Assembly (NCBI RefSeq): GCF_023195895.1
Contig: NZ_JALPRK010000009.1
Coordinates: 62,001-126,000, forward strand
DNA length: 64,000 nt
Reading direction: 5' to 3'
Origin: Paenibacillus mellifer
Lineage (GTDB): Bacteria; Bacillota; Bacilli; Paenibacillales; Paenibacillaceae
The notes beneath the pieces were generated by a model. The model was not told the origin of the DNA, did no database searches, and saw nothing but the letters and a program-made list of their open reading frames with translations. Of the stretch, positions 52,361-62,747 are shown piece after piece (positions within the stretch are counted from its first letter, which is position 1; each line of letters starts with the position of its first letter). A program made the position numbers and the translations under genes.

Positions 52361-54442
52361 TTATGCCCAAACCAGTTTACCGAAATCGGCAAACGCCTTG
52401 AGATCTTCATCAATCGCAGCCAGCAGCGCTAACCGGTTTGTCCGGATCGCATCGTCCTCGGCCATGACCATAACGGCATCAAAGAAGACCGTGATCGCTT
52501 CCTTCAAGCCGCCGAGCTGCTCGAGCGCACCTGCAGCGCTGCGGGAGGCCAGCGTCTCCCGGTACTTCTCAGAAACCGAACGCCATGCCTCATAAAGCGC
52601 ATGTTCCGCCGGCTCGGTCAATAGATCGGAGCGAACCTTCTCGCCGGTTGCTTTCGATGCAAGGTTGCTGACCCGGCCAAAGGATTCAACAGTTGATTTG
52701 AAATCTTCCTTCGCGCCGACAGCTTCCATCAGCGCCTTACCGCGGGCCACCGCCGAGACGACATCATCATACCCGGCTGACAGGACGGCATCTACGACAT
52801 CATAACGTAGACTTTCATCCGAGAGTGTCTTTCTGACGCGGAGACCAAAGAATTCCATCAGATCCCTCAGGACTTCCTCTTCGCTGCGTTTCAATCCGCG
52901 GAATTGCTGATGTGTTTCCAGCGCCAGCTTGAAGATGTCGGTCAAGGAAACGGACAACTGGTGTTCTACGATAATCTGGACGATCCCCGCCGCTTGACGA
53001 CGCAGTCCGTACGGATCTTGCGAACCGGTTGGGATGATGCCGATCGAGAAGCACCCGGTGATCGTGTCAATTTTGTCGGCGATGCTGACGATCGAGCCAA
53101 CGGAAGAAGACGGTACGGCATCATCGGCAAAACGCGGCTGATAATGCTCGAATACCCCTCTTGCCACGGCTTCGGGTTCGCCTGCTTTACGGGCATAATC
53201 TTCGCCCATGACCCCCTGCAGTTCAGGGAATTCATAAACCATTTGCGTCACCAGGTCGAATTTGCAAATCTCCGCCGTACGTGCGGCCGCTTCCGCCGCC
53301 CCGGTATCAGTGCCAAGCATCGTCGACAACTTCTCCGTATTGCGGCGGATGCGGCGCACTTTGTCCCCGATCGTACCGAGCTCGTCATGGAACACGATAC
53401 TCTCCAGTTTGGACAACGCGTCCTTGATCGCCAGCTTCTGATCTTCCTCATAGAAGAACTTCGCATCGGACAAGCGGGCGCGAAGCACCTTCTCGTTACC
53501 GCGGGCAATGACATCCAGCGATGCATTGTTGCCGTTGCGCACAGTCACAAAATAAGGAAGCAGGTTCCCTTTCTCGTTCAAAACCGGGAAATACCGTTGA
53601 TGTTCGCGCATCGAGGTGATCAGCACGTCCTGTGGAATATTCAGGAACGATTCTTCAAACGTGCCGAACAACACGGTTGGCGTTTCCACCAAGAACAGCA
53701 CTTCCTCCAGCAAATCTTCCTTCACCGCGATATTCCAGCCCTTTTCTTTAGCCAAGGCATCAATTTGGTTTTGAATCATTTGCTGACGCTCGTTCACGTC
53801 CGCGATCACCTGCTGAGCGCGCAGCGTTTCCACATAAGCCGCTGGCTCCTCAATTCCCATTTCGCTTCCAAGGAACCGGTGTCCTCGTGTCACGTTCCCG
53901 GACTTCACGCCGGCGATTTCCAGATCGATGACCTCTTTGCCGAACAACGCCACCATCCAGCGGATCGGGCGGACGAATTTAAAGTCATAATTCCCCCAGC
54001 GCATATTCTTCGGGAAATTCATCGCCTGTAAAATCCCTAGCAATCCCTCACCGACGAGGCTTGAGGTTTCTACGCCGATACGGCTCTTGCTGACATAAAC
54101 ATACTCTGTGCCGCCAACCTCGCGGAATGTGAACTGCTCCGGACTAACCCCTTGGCTGCGGGCAAAACCAAGCGCTGCTTTACTCCATTCGCCGTTTTCG
54201 TCCAAAGCGATCTTTCGAGAAGGCCCTTTGACCTCTTCATGTAGATCCTCCTGCTTCTCGGCTACGTCTTTGACGAGAATTGCGAGCCGGCGCGGAGTTG
54301 CATATGCTTCCACCGCTCCGTGTTGGATGACAGATTCCTCCAGCCACTTGACCGTCCGTTCTTTCAATTGCTCCATCGCAGCGCGGATGAACCGGGCGGG
54401 CATTTCCTCTAGACCAATTTCGAACAACAAATCCTTAGCCAC
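52361..54442 (-). CDS. glyS: Glycyl-tRNA synthetase beta subunit
   Basis: The beta subunit of the alpha2-beta2 enzyme carries tRNA recognition. The 693-residue protein starts (V)[17 protein letters not shown], has the family motifs [16 protein letters not shown] and HHRYF-type [12 protein letters not shown], an HD-like core, and the C-terminal anticodon-binding domain. The start is GTG at 54440-54442, behind AGGGGGTG, within an 8-bp overlap with glyQ. The open frame further upstream lies inside glyQ. Confidence 0.95.
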   Translation of the reverse strand: MAKDLLFEIGLEEMPARFIRAAMEQLKERTVKWLEESVIQHGAVEAYATPRRLAILVKDVAEKQEDLHEEVKGPSRKIALDENGEWSKAALGFARSQGVSPEQFTFREVGGTEYVYVSKSRIGVETSSLVGEGLLGILQAMNFPKNMRWGNYDFKFVRPIRWMVALFGKEVIDLEIAGVKSGNVTRGHRFLGSEMGIEEPAAYVETLRAQQVIADVNERQQMIQNQIDALAKEKGWNIAVKEDLLEEVLFLVETPTVLFGTFEESFLNIPQDVLITSMREHQRYFPVLNEKGNLLPYFVTVRNGNNASLDVIARGNEKVLRARLSDAKFFYEEDQKLAIKDALSKLESIVFHDELGTIGDKVRRIRRNTEKLSTMLGTDTGAAEAAARTAEICKFDLVTQMVYEFPELQGVMGEDYARKAGEPEAVARGVFEHYQPRFADDAVPSSSVGSIVSIADKIDTITGCFSIGIIPTGSQDPYGLRRQAAGIVQIIVEHQLSVSLTDIFKLALETHQQFRGLKRSEEEVLRDLMEFFGLRVRKTLSDESLRYDVVDAVLSAGYDDVVSAVARGKALMEAVGAKEDFKSTVESFGRVSNLASKATGEKVRSDLLTEPAEHALYEAWRSVSEKYRETLASRSAAGALEQLGGLKEAITVFFDAVMVMAEDDAIRTNRLALLAAIDEDLKAFADFGKLVWA

Positions 54443-55328
54443 GCGCAGCACCCCCTTTCTGAAGCATCGGGAAGCCGAGCTTCTCACGTTCCTCCAAATA
54501 GGTCGCAGCCACCTGACGAGCCAAATTCCGTACCCGCGTGATGTACCCTGTCCGTTCAGTAACGCTGATCGCCCCGCGGGCATCCAGCAAGTTAAACGTA
54601 TGTGAGCATTTCAGAACATAGTCGTAAGCTGGGAACACCAAATGCTGCTCCATCGCTTTACCTGCTTCCTGTTCGTACATGTTGAACAACGTAAATAGCA
54701 TTTTGACATCGGAAATTTCAAACGTATATTTCGAGTGTTCAAACTCGGCTTGATGAAAAACATCCCCATACGACGTGCCATCCACCCATTCCAGGTCAAA
54801 CACATTTTCCTTGTCTTGGATATAGGAGGCCAGGCGCTCCATCCCATAAGTAATTTCCACGGCGACCGGATTCGTTTCGATCCCGCCGACTTGTTGGAAG
54901 TAGGTAAACTGCGTCACTTCCATGCCGTCCAGCCAAACTTCCCAACCGAGACCCCAAGCGCCTAACCCCGGATGCTCCCAGTTGTCTTCCACGAAACGGA
55001 TATCATGCTCGAGCGGATTAATGCCAAGCCGCTTCAAGCTGTCCAGGTAAATTTCCTGGATGTTGTCCGGCGACGGCTTCATGATCACTTGGAACTGATG
55101 ATGCTGGTAAAGCCGGTTCGGATTCTCCCCATAACGGCCGTCGGCTGGACGCCGGGATGGCTCAACGTAGGCCACATTCCACGGTTCTGGACCGATCGAA
55201 CGCAGGAACGTCATCGGATTCAGCGTACCCGCCCCTTTTTCCACGTCATACGGCTGTACGACGATACAATTCTGTTCTGCCCAGAACTGCTGCAGCGTCA
55301 AGATCATTTGTTGAAAGTTAATACTCAT
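54435..55328 (-). CDS. glyQ: Glycyl-tRNA synthetase alpha subunit
   Basis: This is the catalytic subunit forming glycyl-adenylate. The 297-residue protein has the class II motif region [24 protein letters not shown] (here [18 protein letters not shown]), the [18 protein letters not shown] stretch near residue 64, and a C-terminal helical part with [16 protein letters not shown] 55326-55328 is preferred over an upstream frame. A glycine T-box riboswitch precedes it. Confidence 0.95.
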   Translation of the reverse strand: MSINFQQMILTLQQFWAEQNCIVVQPYDVEKGAGTLNPMTFLRSIGPEPWNVAYVEPSRRPADGRYGENPNRLYQHHQFQVIMKPSPDNIQEIYLDSLKRLGINPLEHDIRFVEDNWEHPGLGAWGLGWEVWLDGMEVTQFTYFQQVGGIETNPVAVEITYGMERLASYIQDKENVFDLEWVDGTSYGDVFHQAEFEHSKYTFEISDVKMLFTLFNMYEQEAGKAMEQHLVFPAYDYVLKCSHTFNLLDARGAISVTERTGYITRVRNLARQVAATYLEEREKLGFPMLQKGGAARG

Positions 55329-55382
55329 GGCGAACCTCATCTCCTAACCTTCAGGTTTGTTCAGCAAGCATTTGAGCTAAAG

Positions 55383-55690
55383 GGCAAAATAAAAAGCTCC
55401 CGCCTCTACGCCTGCTGTCAGACGTAGGGACGAGAGCTGTAAGAGGTCGATTCCTCATACTTAGCGTTCCCGCGGTTCCACCCTACTTGATTCACCGTGG
55501 TTGCCTATCGGTAACCCTTGCCGGCAAATCCGCTTTTCACGATCGATATATGCTCCCGGGACGCCGTTTCACCAGGCCGCCTATCCGGGCTCTCACCATC
55601 CCCGGTCGCTTGATCCGCTGTTGATCTTCATCATTCAGCCGATGCATAGACTTCGCCTCGTTACTTTTCCCGTTCAACGCACAGAAATTC
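55383..55690 (-). promoter_or_regulatory. T-box riboswitch controlling glyQS
   Basis: On the minus strand a structured leader of about 300 nt ends in the T-box sequence GGGTGGAACCGCGGGAACGC (55464-55483) and a terminator at 55389-55438. Uncharged tRNA pairs with the T-box UGGN bases and lets the antiterminator form. A GGC triplet in the context AACGGCGTCC on the 3' side of Stem I would be a glycine specifier, matching the downstream genes; that assignment is by position and not by a modelled fold. This accounts for the 393-bp gap between recO and glyQ. Confidence 0.9.
55389..55438 (-). terminator. T-box regulated terminator upstream of glyQ
   Basis: On the minus strand AGCTCTCGTCCCTACG pairs with CGTAGAGGCGGGAGCT (three mismatches) and is followed by TTTTTATTTT. 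It is the alternative to the T-box antiterminator. Confidence 0.85.
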
Positions 55691-55721
55691 TTTTATATAT
55701 TAACTAATTTTATCTTGTTCG

Positions 55722-56471
55722 TCAAATTTCATACTTATCCAGCTGATCGAGAAAATGTAGGGATTTCAGCTTCAGCCCTAGTTGCACGTCCATGAAGGCG
55801 CGCATCACCTTTTTCAGCTCCTGCTTCGTCTCCTCCTTGACCTCCACGTTCCCAAGGCGACGCAGATCCATGCGTTCGAACAATGTCAGCAGCTTGAGGA
55901 CTCCGGGCGTCACCTGCATCGCAGCCGGATCCTGATGACGACAGGATCGGCACAGCCTCCCTCCTAACCGCGGGCTGACATATGGCGAGTCGTCGACCCG
56001 GCCGCAGGAGACACAACTCTCAAACGAAGGTCCGTAACCCGCTGCCTGCAAGATTTTCATTTCAAACAGGTGAATGACAATCTGCGGATCCTTGCCGGAG
56101 GTTAAGCCTTCAAGACAAGCTTTCAGTTGGGTATACCAGAAGCTGCCGATCTCCTCATCCTGCAGCGTCTTGTCCAGCAACTCGCATGCATACGAGGCGT
56201 AAGCCGCCAAGAAAAGGTCTTCACGCAAAGAAAAGTGAGATTCGATAATCTCACCTTGGTTTAAGGTGCCCAAGCCGCCGTTTTGGCGGAAGAACACGTA
56301 TTCTCCCTGTGTAAAAGGTTGGGTCAGTGCCGCGTGGCGGCTCTTGACCTTCTTTGCGCCGCGCACCAGCACCCCGATCTTTCCGCTCGTTTCTGTGCAT
56401 AAGGTAATAATTTTATTGCCTTCCCCATAATCCATGCTGCGGATGACGATTCCTTCCACTCTGTAGAGCAT
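55722..56471 (-). CDS. recO: DNA repair protein RecO
   Basis: RecO loads RecA onto single-stranded DNA with RecF and RecR. The 249-residue protein has the N-terminal OB fold (MLYRVEGIVIRSMDYGEGNKI-type start) and a Cys4 zinc site (SCVSCG ... CRSCRHQDP). Length and placement after era and yqzL match Bacillus. Confidence 0.92.
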   Translation of the reverse strand: MLYRVEGIVIRSMDYGEGNKIITLCTETSGKIGVLVRGAKKVKSRHAALTQPFTQGEYVFFRQNGGLGTLNQGEIIESHFSLREDLFLAAYASYACELLDKTLQDEEIGSFWYTQLKACLEGLTSGKDPQIVIHLFEMKILQAAGYGPSFESCVSCGRVDDSPYVSPRLGGRLCRSCRHQDPAAMQVTPGVLKLLTLFERMDLRRLGNVEVKEETKQELKKVMRAFMDVQLGLKLKSLHFLDQLDKYEI

Positions 56472-56510
56472 TTCATTTCCCCCAAACTCGCCTCTCCCGC
56501 TATATAGGGG

Positions 56511-56648
56511 TTACTCGGCTTCTTCCTCTATGATCCGCTCTTCAGCCGCCGCAGCCTCCTCCTCGTACGGGCTGGTGGCTTCTTTATAAAGCAAGTAAGC
56601 ATCGACATCTCCAGTCATCGCAAAATACTTCCACGAAAAATCTCGCAT
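56511..56648 (-). CDS. yqzL: YqzL-like small protein
   Basis: A 45-residue reading frame starts MRDFSWKYFAMTGDVDAYLL, continues with an acidic Glu/Ala-rich tail and ends at the TAA at 56511-56513. Bacillus YqzL has the same FxWKYFxxTGxxxxYLLxKE pattern and lies between era and recO, as here. The function is unknown. AAAGGGTG precedes the ATG. It is too short to appear in most ORF lists. Confidence 0.85.
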   Translation of the reverse strand: MRDFSWKYFAMTGDVDAYLLYKEATSPYEEEAAAAEERIIEEEAE

Positions 56649-56777
56649 ACGTATTCACCCTTTCTTCGGAAATGACGCCTGCATCTTCAAAGATAGGATG
56701 TGCGCATGAGCGGGATCTATGCGTTGCAATAACTCCCAGTATAAACACCCGGGCCTCAAATTGAAATAATATCCGCC

Positions 56778-57680
56778 TTAAGCGTCCTTGTGGAACCCGA
56801 GGTCCTTCAGGATCCGTTCCTGGTTACGCCAATCTTTCTTAACTTTGACCCATAACTCGAGAAAAATTTTCGAGCCTAGCAGATTCTCAATGTCATGCCG
56901 AGCCTGCTTGCCCACTTCCTTCAGCAATGCCCCCTGCTTGCCGATGATAATCCCCTTCTGGGAATCACGCTCGACGAAAATCACTGCGGAAATATTCACC
57001 ACGCCATTCTCCTGGACGCGCATGTCTTCGATCGTGACCGCAATGGAATGCGGTACTTCCTCGCGGGTCATATGCAGAATCTTCTCACGGATCAGCTCGG
57101 CGCAGACAAACTGTTCCGGGTGGTCGGTAACCTGATCCTCCGGATAATATTGCGGGCCTTCCGGAAGATATTTACCGATCTGTTCCATCAGCGTATTCAC
57201 GTTGTTCCCGAGCATCGCCGAAATCGGTACGATTTCGCTAAACGAGTGTAGTTTGCTGTACTCATCGATCAGAGGCAGCAATTGCTCCGGCTCCACACGG
57301 TCGATTTTGTTCAACACCAAGATGACCGGGGTGCGTAAATCCTTCAGTCGTTCAATGATAAAGCGATCCCCGCCGCCCAACCCTTCCGCGGCGTCGACGA
57401 GGAACAACACGGCCTCCACCTCGCCTAGCGTGTTAAGCGCTGTCGTGTTCATATAGTCGCCAAGCTTGGATTGGCGTTTATGGATCCCTGGCGTATCCAG
57501 AAAAACGATCTGCATCGATTCCGACGTATATACGCCGTGAATTTTATTCCGCGTCGTTTGCGGTTTGTCGGACATGATGGCGATTTTCTGCCCGATGATT
57601 TGATTCATCAGCGTGGATTTGCCCACGTTCGGCCGACCCACAATCGCCACAAAACCGGATTTGAATTTTGCTTTTGCCAT
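56778..57680 (-). CDS. era: Ribosome-assembly GTPase Era
   Basis: Era binds 16S rRNA near its 3' end and helps assemble the 30S subunit. The 300-residue protein has G1 [12 protein letters not shown] near residue 16, G3 [10 protein letters not shown]4 NKIDRVEP, and the C-terminal KH domain with the [15 protein letters not shown] loop. ATG 57678-57680 follows AAAGGAA; a longer in-frame ORF upstream has no site. Confidence 0.95.
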   Translation of the reverse strand: MAKAKFKSGFVAIVGRPNVGKSTLMNQIIGQKIAIMSDKPQTTRNKIHGVYTSESMQIVFLDTPGIHKRQSKLGDYMNTTALNTLGEVEAVLFLVDAAEGLGGGDRFIIERLKDLRTPVILVLNKIDRVEPEQLLPLIDEYSKLHSFSEIVPISAMLGNNVNTLMEQIGKYLPEGPQYYPEDQVTDHPEQFVCAELIREKILHMTREEVPHSIAVTIEDMRVQENGVVNISAVIFVERDSQKGIIIGKQGALLKEVGKQARHDIENLLGSKIFLELWVKVKKDWRNQERILKDLGFHKDA

Positions 57681-57752
57681 AGTAGAATTCCTTTCGTTAT
57701 GTCCTGGCCAGTTTCTCTGACCGTAACGGTCTGTGTTGGTTCTATGAACCCG

Positions 57753-57934
57753 CGTTAGCAACCCCGGACCTTATTTGCCCATTTCTCAGCTATTTCCCGC
57801 TCTAGCGGAACCCAGAGCCCTTATTCGGAGCTCACGAAGTCCATTTCTCGCATTTTGTCCCAAATAGCGTCTCCTGATTCCGTTATAATCCCACCGTGTC
57901 CCATTCAAGTAAATAGCGTCTCTTGTTTCCGTTA
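57753..57934. repeat. Composite palindrome element, locus 3 (four boxes)
   Basis: Three clear boxes lie at 57803-57823 (TAGCGGAAC..CCCTTA, forward), 57865-57885 (TAGCGT..CCGTTA, reverse) and 57914-57934 (reverse). A fourth, degraded forward box lies at about 57756-57773 (TAGCAAC..ACCTTA), 50 bp before the first, measured right half to right half. Spacing is 50, 62 and 49 bp, and the linkers resemble locus 2 (CATTTC..TATTTCCCGCTC). It lies in the 434-bp gap between era and cdd; nothing else in that gap is recognisable, apart from a small GTTTCC-GTA-GGAAAC hairpin near 58010. Confidence 0.7.
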
Positions 57935-58114
57935 GCGGTCCGGAGGAACCAGGCATTCGCTTTGCCCCGAGGATTGAAGCGTACGTTTTGGGTAGTGAAC
58001 AACTGAAATGTTTCCGTAGGAAACAAGCTTCGGAAGTTAGGCTCGGCTGAATTCAAGATTCGACGTCGAGCAACTTTCACACCTCACTTCGTGATCCGAA
58101 GCCGCCTTTTTGAT

Positions 58115-58525
58115 CTACCTTTGCTCCTCCAGATGCGAGGGAGCAAATGCGTAGGGGAGCAACTCCCGCACCGTAGTCTGACGGATGTCACCCTTCAGAT
58201 TACCCAAGATGACGGGCATGTCCGGGCCGCACAACTCCAGCAGCACTTGGCGGCAAACGCCGCAAGGCGCAACGGGTTCCTCCGTGTCGCCTACGACGGC
58301 GATCGCCTGGAACGTTCCCGGTTTGTGTCCGTCGGCAATCGCCCGGAACATTGCAGTGCGTTCCGCGCAGTTTCCCGGAGTGTACGCCGCGTTCTCCACG
58401 TTGCAGCCACGGTGAACATGGCCTTGGCTATCGAGGAGAGCGGCCCCGACGCCAAACCCCGAATATGGGATATAAGCCGTTTTACGGGCTTCAATCGCTT
58501 CTTGCATTAATTGACCGTAATCCAT
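58115..58525 (-). CDS. cdd: Cytidine deaminase
   Basis: Cdd deaminates cytidine and deoxycytidine to uridine for pyrimidine salvage. The 136-residue protein has the zinc and catalytic motif CNVENAAYTPGNCAERTA (HAE-type CAE here) near residue 41 and PCGVCRQVLLE near residue 91. The AGGAG site precedes the ATG. It lies next to era and dgk as in Bacillus. Confidence 0.95.
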   Translation of the reverse strand: MDYGQLMQEAIEARKTAYIPYSGFGVGAALLDSQGHVHRGCNVENAAYTPGNCAERTAMFRAIADGHKPGTFQAIAVVGDTEEPVAPCGVCRQVLLELCGPDMPVILGNLKGDIRQTTVRELLPYAFAPSHLEEQR

Positions 58526-58586
58526 ATCAATATCATCTCCTCAATAAAGGCAAAATAAGTACAGCTCATGCGGCGCGTAACAGACC

Positions 58587-58961
58587 TTACGGCAGCCCTA
58601 ACCAATGCATCACCGGTTTGTAAAAAATCAAGATCCCGATCGCCGCAGCAAAAATCGCTGCGACCAGCACGGCCCCGGCCGCGGCATCTTTGGCGATTTT
58701 GCCAAGGTGATGCCACTCCGGGGCTGCGAGATCAACGACGGCTTCAATCGCCGTATTGACAAGCTCAAGCGAAAGGACCAAGGCGATAACAAGCAGCAAC
58801 AAGGCCATATCCCGTACAGGGAGGGACAATGCAATCGCAGCAGCGATGACGATCACAGCCGCTACGCAGTGGAAGCGCAAATGGCGCTGTGTCTTTAAAG
58901 ATGCGACTATTCCCTCGAGCGCATAGCCAAAAGACGAGAACTCGCGGCGAGAAGGCTTCAT
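58587..58961 (-). CDS. dgkA: Undecaprenol/diacylglycerol kinase
   Basis: Integral membrane lipid kinase. The 124-residue protein has three membrane segments and the family core LLLLVIALVLSLELVNTAIEAVVDL near residue 53, ending in DAAAGAVL. In Gram-positive bacteria related enzymes phosphorylate undecaprenol, feeding the lipid carrier used by MraY. Its ATG overlaps the ybeY stop (TGATG). Confidence 0.9.
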   Translation of the reverse strand: MKPSRREFSSFGYALEGIVASLKTQRHLRFHCVAAVIVIAAAIALSLPVRDMALLLLVIALVLSLELVNTAIEAVVDLAAPEWHHLGKIAKDAAAGAVLVAAIFAAAIGILIFYKPVMHWLGLP

Positions 58962-59458
58962 CAGCGCACAAGCCCAACCTCGGCGAGTGCCGCTTCCTGT
59001 TTACCCATCATTTCCGCTTCGCTGGCAGCGTCCTGATGATCGTAACCCAGCAGATGCAAGAAGCCATGCACAAACAGGAATCCGATTTCCCGTTCCAGCG
59101 AATGGCCGTAATCCTCGCTTTGCGCTTTAGCTCGATCAACGGAGATGATGATGTCTCCGAGCACGTCGGTCAAATCGTCCAGTTCCTCGTCTTCTTCGAG
59201 TTCATAGACGATTTCCGGCTCTTCCTCCAGCGATTCGTTCATCGCGAACGACAGCACGTCCGTCGGCCGATCAATCCCGCGATAATCGCGGTTCAGCTCA
59301 TGGATCGCTTCATCGTCCACGAACGTGAGGGCAACCTCTCCTTCGGTAATCCCCTCCGCTTGTCCGGCGATTTGCAGCGCCCGATCCAAGAGATCGATCA
59401 ACTCCTGGGTGATCTCCATTTTATCCTGCTCATTGCTCCAAGCCAGCTGTAGGCCCAT
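58961..59458 (-). CDS. ybeY: Endoribonuclease YbeY (rRNA maturation factor)
   Basis: YbeY is a metal-dependent RNase involved in 16S rRNA 3' end processing. The 165-residue protein has the TDVLSFAM motif near residue 65 and the zinc-binding HGFLHLLGYDH (HxxxHxxxxxH) near residue 130. An acidic stretch (about residues 74-93) is an insertion common in Firmicute forms. It overlaps pgpH by 29 bp. Confidence 0.93.
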   Translation of the reverse strand: MGLQLAWSNEQDKMEITQELIDLLDRALQIAGQAEGITEGEVALTFVDDEAIHELNRDYRGIDRPTDVLSFAMNESLEEEPEIVYELEEDEELDDLTDVLGDIIISVDRAKAQSEDYGHSLEREIGFLFVHGFLHLLGYDHQDAASEAEMMGKQEAALAEVGLVR

Positions 59459-61721
59459 TTACGTTTTGCCCCCTGTCCTTCTCCTCGTTCTCTTTATTCT
59501 TCTTCACTTCTTCCGGATACTCGATCCGCGAATGGAAGATTCCCATGACCGTTTCTTTCAACGTTTGCGCGATCAAATCCAGTTCCCGCATCGTCAAATC
59601 ACACTCGTTAAACTGATGATCGTCCAGCCGGCTTTTGATGATCTTCTCAATCATCGACTCAACCTGCTCCACCGTAGGTTTACGGAGCGAACGCACGGCC
59701 GCCTCCACACTGTCGGCAATACCGACCACCGCAGCTTCCTTCGATTGAGCTTTAGGTCCCGGATAACGGAAATCCTCTTCCGTGAAGTCCGGCTCAACCC
59801 CTTGTTCTTCCGCCAAACGAAGTGCTTTATGGTAAAAATAATGCAAAAACGTCGTTCCATGATGCTGCTCGGCGATATCCCGGATCGGCTTCGGCAGCTT
59901 ATAATCCTTTTGCATTTCCACCCCGTCTCGGGCATGGGCGATAATAATCGATTTACTTAGCTTCGGATCTATAAAGTCATGGGGATTTTCCATATTGTTC
60001 TGATTTTCAATAAAATAGCTTGGCCGCTTCGTTTTCCCGATATCATGATAATAGGAGCCCACACGGCAAAGCAGCCCATTTGCGCCAATCGCTTCAGCCG
60101 CCGCTTCTGATAGATTCCCGACCATGACGCTGTGATGGTACGTTCCCGGCGTTTCCGTCAGCAGCTTGCGCAGCAGCGGGTGGTTGGGGTTAGACAGCTC
60201 TACCAATTTGAGCGCCGAGAGGATCCCAAAGGTCACCTCGAAGAATGGCATCAAGCCGATGACCAGAATTGTCGTCACCAATCCCCCAGCCACGGAGAAG
60301 CCAAGCGCGTACAACGTGCTGTTCTGCGTCCAGTCCTGATTATCAATCAGCTGTAACGTGAAGATCGACAGCGCGCCAAACAAACAGATCATAATCCCCG
60401 CTTTGAGCAGCGTGGAACGCTGGCTAGCCCGGTGAATCGCGAAAATTGCCGCAAACGAAGTCACCAATGCGAAGAAACCAAACTGAAAATCAAAAATTTC
60501 GCTTTGCCGCTGATTCAAAATGATACTGGCCAAGATGCTGAACAAGATCGAGCAAATGTAAGCCAGCGGCAAGTCCAACAGCAGCGTAATTAACATCGCA
60601 CCGGTGGCGATCGGAGCTAAATACCCGATATAAGCCTGCTGTTCCGTCTGCAGAATATTAATGACATGCATAGATATGATCGTGATGAAAATAATCAACA
60701 ACAGCATGACGAACTGCGCATTGTTATATTTGAACCGGCTGGCGCCTTCGGATTGACGGATAAACAACATCAGCCCGGTTGCCATCAATAAAGACAGCAA
60801 AACGAGCCCAAATTGCGGCGAATAGTTGACCTCATCCTTCAACAGGCCGTTCTTCTCCAGCAGGGTGTACATTTCCTGGGTAATTCGTTCGCCCTTTTGG
60901 ACGAGAACATCCCCTTGCTTGATATAGACGGTTGGCGTATTCTCGCGCGCTTCCACCTTCGCCGTCTTGGTTGCCTCTTCATCATAAAATTTGTTGGCCG
61001 TAATCGACAAACGAGCCAGCTCTTGTACAACCTCGCGGGCGGTTCGTTTGCTCAAGGAGCTGGTGCTGACCATCTCGGCAACTTTAGCTCGCGCGGCTTG
61101 GGCTTCAACGATCGGATCTGCCGTAAGCCGGGCGACGATGTCAGCGGCCACCGGCTTCATCTCATTGATATCCTCCGCTGTTAAGCGAGGGATCTTAATG
61201 AACGTCTCCTCGGAAATATGATACTGCTGCTCGTCCACTCGTTGAGTGACTTCCTCAAATAAGGTCGGCGAGTAGACGCTGGAGTTCCGGTTATTCATGA
61301 TGAAGTTCTGCACGTAATCCTTGACGCGCTGCGGCAGTTCTTCCCGATAGATCTTGATCTTGTCGTCTTCCGAAACCTGATCGTCTTGGTTTAAGCGGAA
61401 AATCCGATCCAGCATTTGCGCGACTAAGGTTTCATTCCGTAAAGGGAGAATGGTGTAGACCTGCCCAACCTTCTCGGCCGCCTCTTCCTGCGCCTTCAGC
61501 GTGGCCTTCGTATCGGGAATGTCCATCGGCGCCATAATTTCCTTATCGCTAGGGAGACCTACAGCAATGTCATAGGTTTCGGGAAGCAGTTTGGGCGCCA
61601 AGCTGACGTAAAACATAACGACAAGCAACGCAAACAGAACATAACGCACACCGGTGCTATGTTTCCATCCCGTAATTCTGGATTGAAACGCGCTTCTCTT
61701 TTGCTGATCGTTATTTGTCAT
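59430..61721 (-). CDS. pgpH: Cyclic-di-AMP phosphodiesterase PgpH (7TMR-HD)
   Basis: PgpH breaks down the second messenger c-di-AMP. The 763-residue protein has an N-terminal membrane segment (about residues 26-44), a large extracellular 7TMR-HDED sensor domain, about seven further membrane segments (about residues 305-500), and a cytoplasmic HD domain with YHHSVMVGNL and YYHDIGKTKRP (HD metal site) near residues 531-565. A c-di-AMP synthase gene is not in this window. The neighbours phoH and ybeY are conserved partners. Confidence 0.92.
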   Translation of the reverse strand: MTNNDQQKRSAFQSRITGWKHSTGVRYVLFALLVVMFYVSLAPKLLPETYDIAVGLPSDKEIMAPMDIPDTKATLKAQEEAAEKVGQVYTILPLRNETLVAQMLDRIFRLNQDDQVSEDDKIKIYREELPQRVKDYVQNFIMNNRNSSVYSPTLFEEVTQRVDEQQYHISEETFIKIPRLTAEDINEMKPVAADIVARLTADPIVEAQAARAKVAEMVSTSSLSKRTAREVVQELARLSITANKFYDEEATKTAKVEARENTPTVYIKQGDVLVQKGERITQEMYTLLEKNGLLKDEVNYSPQFGLVLLSLLMATGLMLFIRQSEGASRFKYNNAQFVMLLLIIFITIISMHVINILQTEQQAYIGYLAPIATGAMLITLLLDLPLAYICSILFSILASIILNQRQSEIFDFQFGFFALVTSFAAIFAIHRASQRSTLLKAGIMICLFGALSIFTLQLIDNQDWTQNSTLYALGFSVAGGLVTTILVIGLMPFFEVTFGILSALKLVELSNPNHPLLRKLLTETPGTYHHSVMVGNLSEAAAEAIGANGLLCRVGSYYHDIGKTKRPSYFIENQNNMENPHDFIDPKLSKSIIIAHARDGVEMQKDYKLPKPIRDIAEQHHGTTFLHYFYHKALRLAEEQGVEPDFTEEDFRYPGPKAQSKEAAVVGIADSVEAAVRSLRKPTVEQVESMIEKIIKSRLDDHQFNECDLTMRELDLIAQTLKETVMGIFHSRIEYPEEVKKNKENEEKDRGQNVNGPTAGLEQ

Positions 61722-61769
61722 AATAGACAGCCCTCCTGAACATGGTAAACCCTGTAGTCGCTAGGAAGC

Positions 61770-62741
61770 TTACCCTTGGTTTTCGGCAGCGCGGTCGTAC
61801 GCCACAATAATCTTCTGTACGAGCGAATGACGAACGACATCGGACTCGGCAAATTGGACGAACCCGATTTCTTCAATCCCGCTCAAAATGGCCTTCGCTT
61901 CCACCAGCCCGGACTTTTTCCCTTTCGGGAGATCGATTTGCGTCACATCCCCGGTGATGACCATCTTGGATCCGAATCCAAGCCGAGTCAGAAACATCTT
62001 CATTTGTTCGGGAGTCGTGTTCTGCGCTTCGTCCAGAATAATAAACGAATCGTCCAGTGTCCGGCCCCGCATGTAGGCGAGCGGTGCGATCTCAATCAAT
62101 CCGCGCTCCAACGCTTTGGCCGTTTGTTCCGGACCCATGACATCATACAAGGCATCATACAACGGACGCAGATAAGGATCGACCTTCTCCTGCAGATCGC
62201 CCGGCAAGAACCCAAGACTCTCTCCCGCTTCAACCGCCGGACGCGTCAAAACAATCCGTTTGACCGATCCTTCCTTCAGCGCCGAAATGGCTAAAACAAC
62301 GGCCAAATACGTCTTGCCTGTCCCAGCTGGACCAACGCCAAAGACGACATCTCGTTTCTTGATTGTCGTCACGTAATGCTTCTGGCCAATGGTCTTCACT
62401 CGTATCGGCTTGCCGCGATAGGTTATGGCGATTTCGCCTTTATATAAATCAAGCAGCTGATCCGCACGGAAGTCCTTGGCTAGATCGATGGCGTAAAGCA
62501 CATCCCGTTCGGTTAATATGTATCCGTTCCGGATCAGTTCAAGCAACACTTCAAACAACTGCTCTACCTTCTCCGCTTCTCGTTGTTCCCCGCGGATGGT
62601 AATTTCCGATTCCCGCAGAACGATACTTGCCGGCAATTGCTGTTCAATTAACTTCAGAAACGCGTCCTGAGGGCCGAATAACGAAAGCCCTTCAGCCGCA
62701 CTGTGCAGCGGTAATTTGATGTTCACCAGTTGTTCCGACAA
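61770..62741 (-). CDS. phoH: PhoH-family ATPase
   Basis: The 323-residue protein has an N-terminal KH-like region and a PhoH domain with Walker A GVGPAGTGKTYLAV near residue 136 and Walker B FIILDEAQNTTPEQ near residue 233. PhoH proteins are RNA-related ATPases, commonly clustered with ybeY as here. The start codon appears to be TTG (62739-62741); a ribosome binding site overlaps the end of yqfD. It is distinct from the PIN-PhoH fusion at 29971. Confidence 0.9.
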   Translation of the reverse strand: MSEQLVNIKLPLHSAAEGLSLFGPQDAFLKLIEQQLPASIVLRESEITIRGEQREAEKVEQLFEVLLELIRNGYILTERDVLYAIDLAKDFRADQLLDLYKGEIAITYRGKPIRVKTIGQKHYVTTIKKRDVVFGVGPAGTGKTYLAVVLAISALKEGSVKRIVLTRPAVEAGESLGFLPGDLQEKVDPYLRPLYDALYDVMGPEQTAKALERGLIEIAPLAYMRGRTLDDSFIILDEAQNTTPEQMKMFLTRLGFGSKMVITGDVTQIDLPKGKKSGLVEAKAILSGIEEIGFVQFAESDVVRHSLVQKIIVAYDRAAENQG

Positions 62742-62747
62742 ATAGCC

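Noticed and set aside
52904..54031. A 375-codon open frame opposite glyS
   Set aside because: Antisense shadow of glyS; no motif or ribosome binding site.
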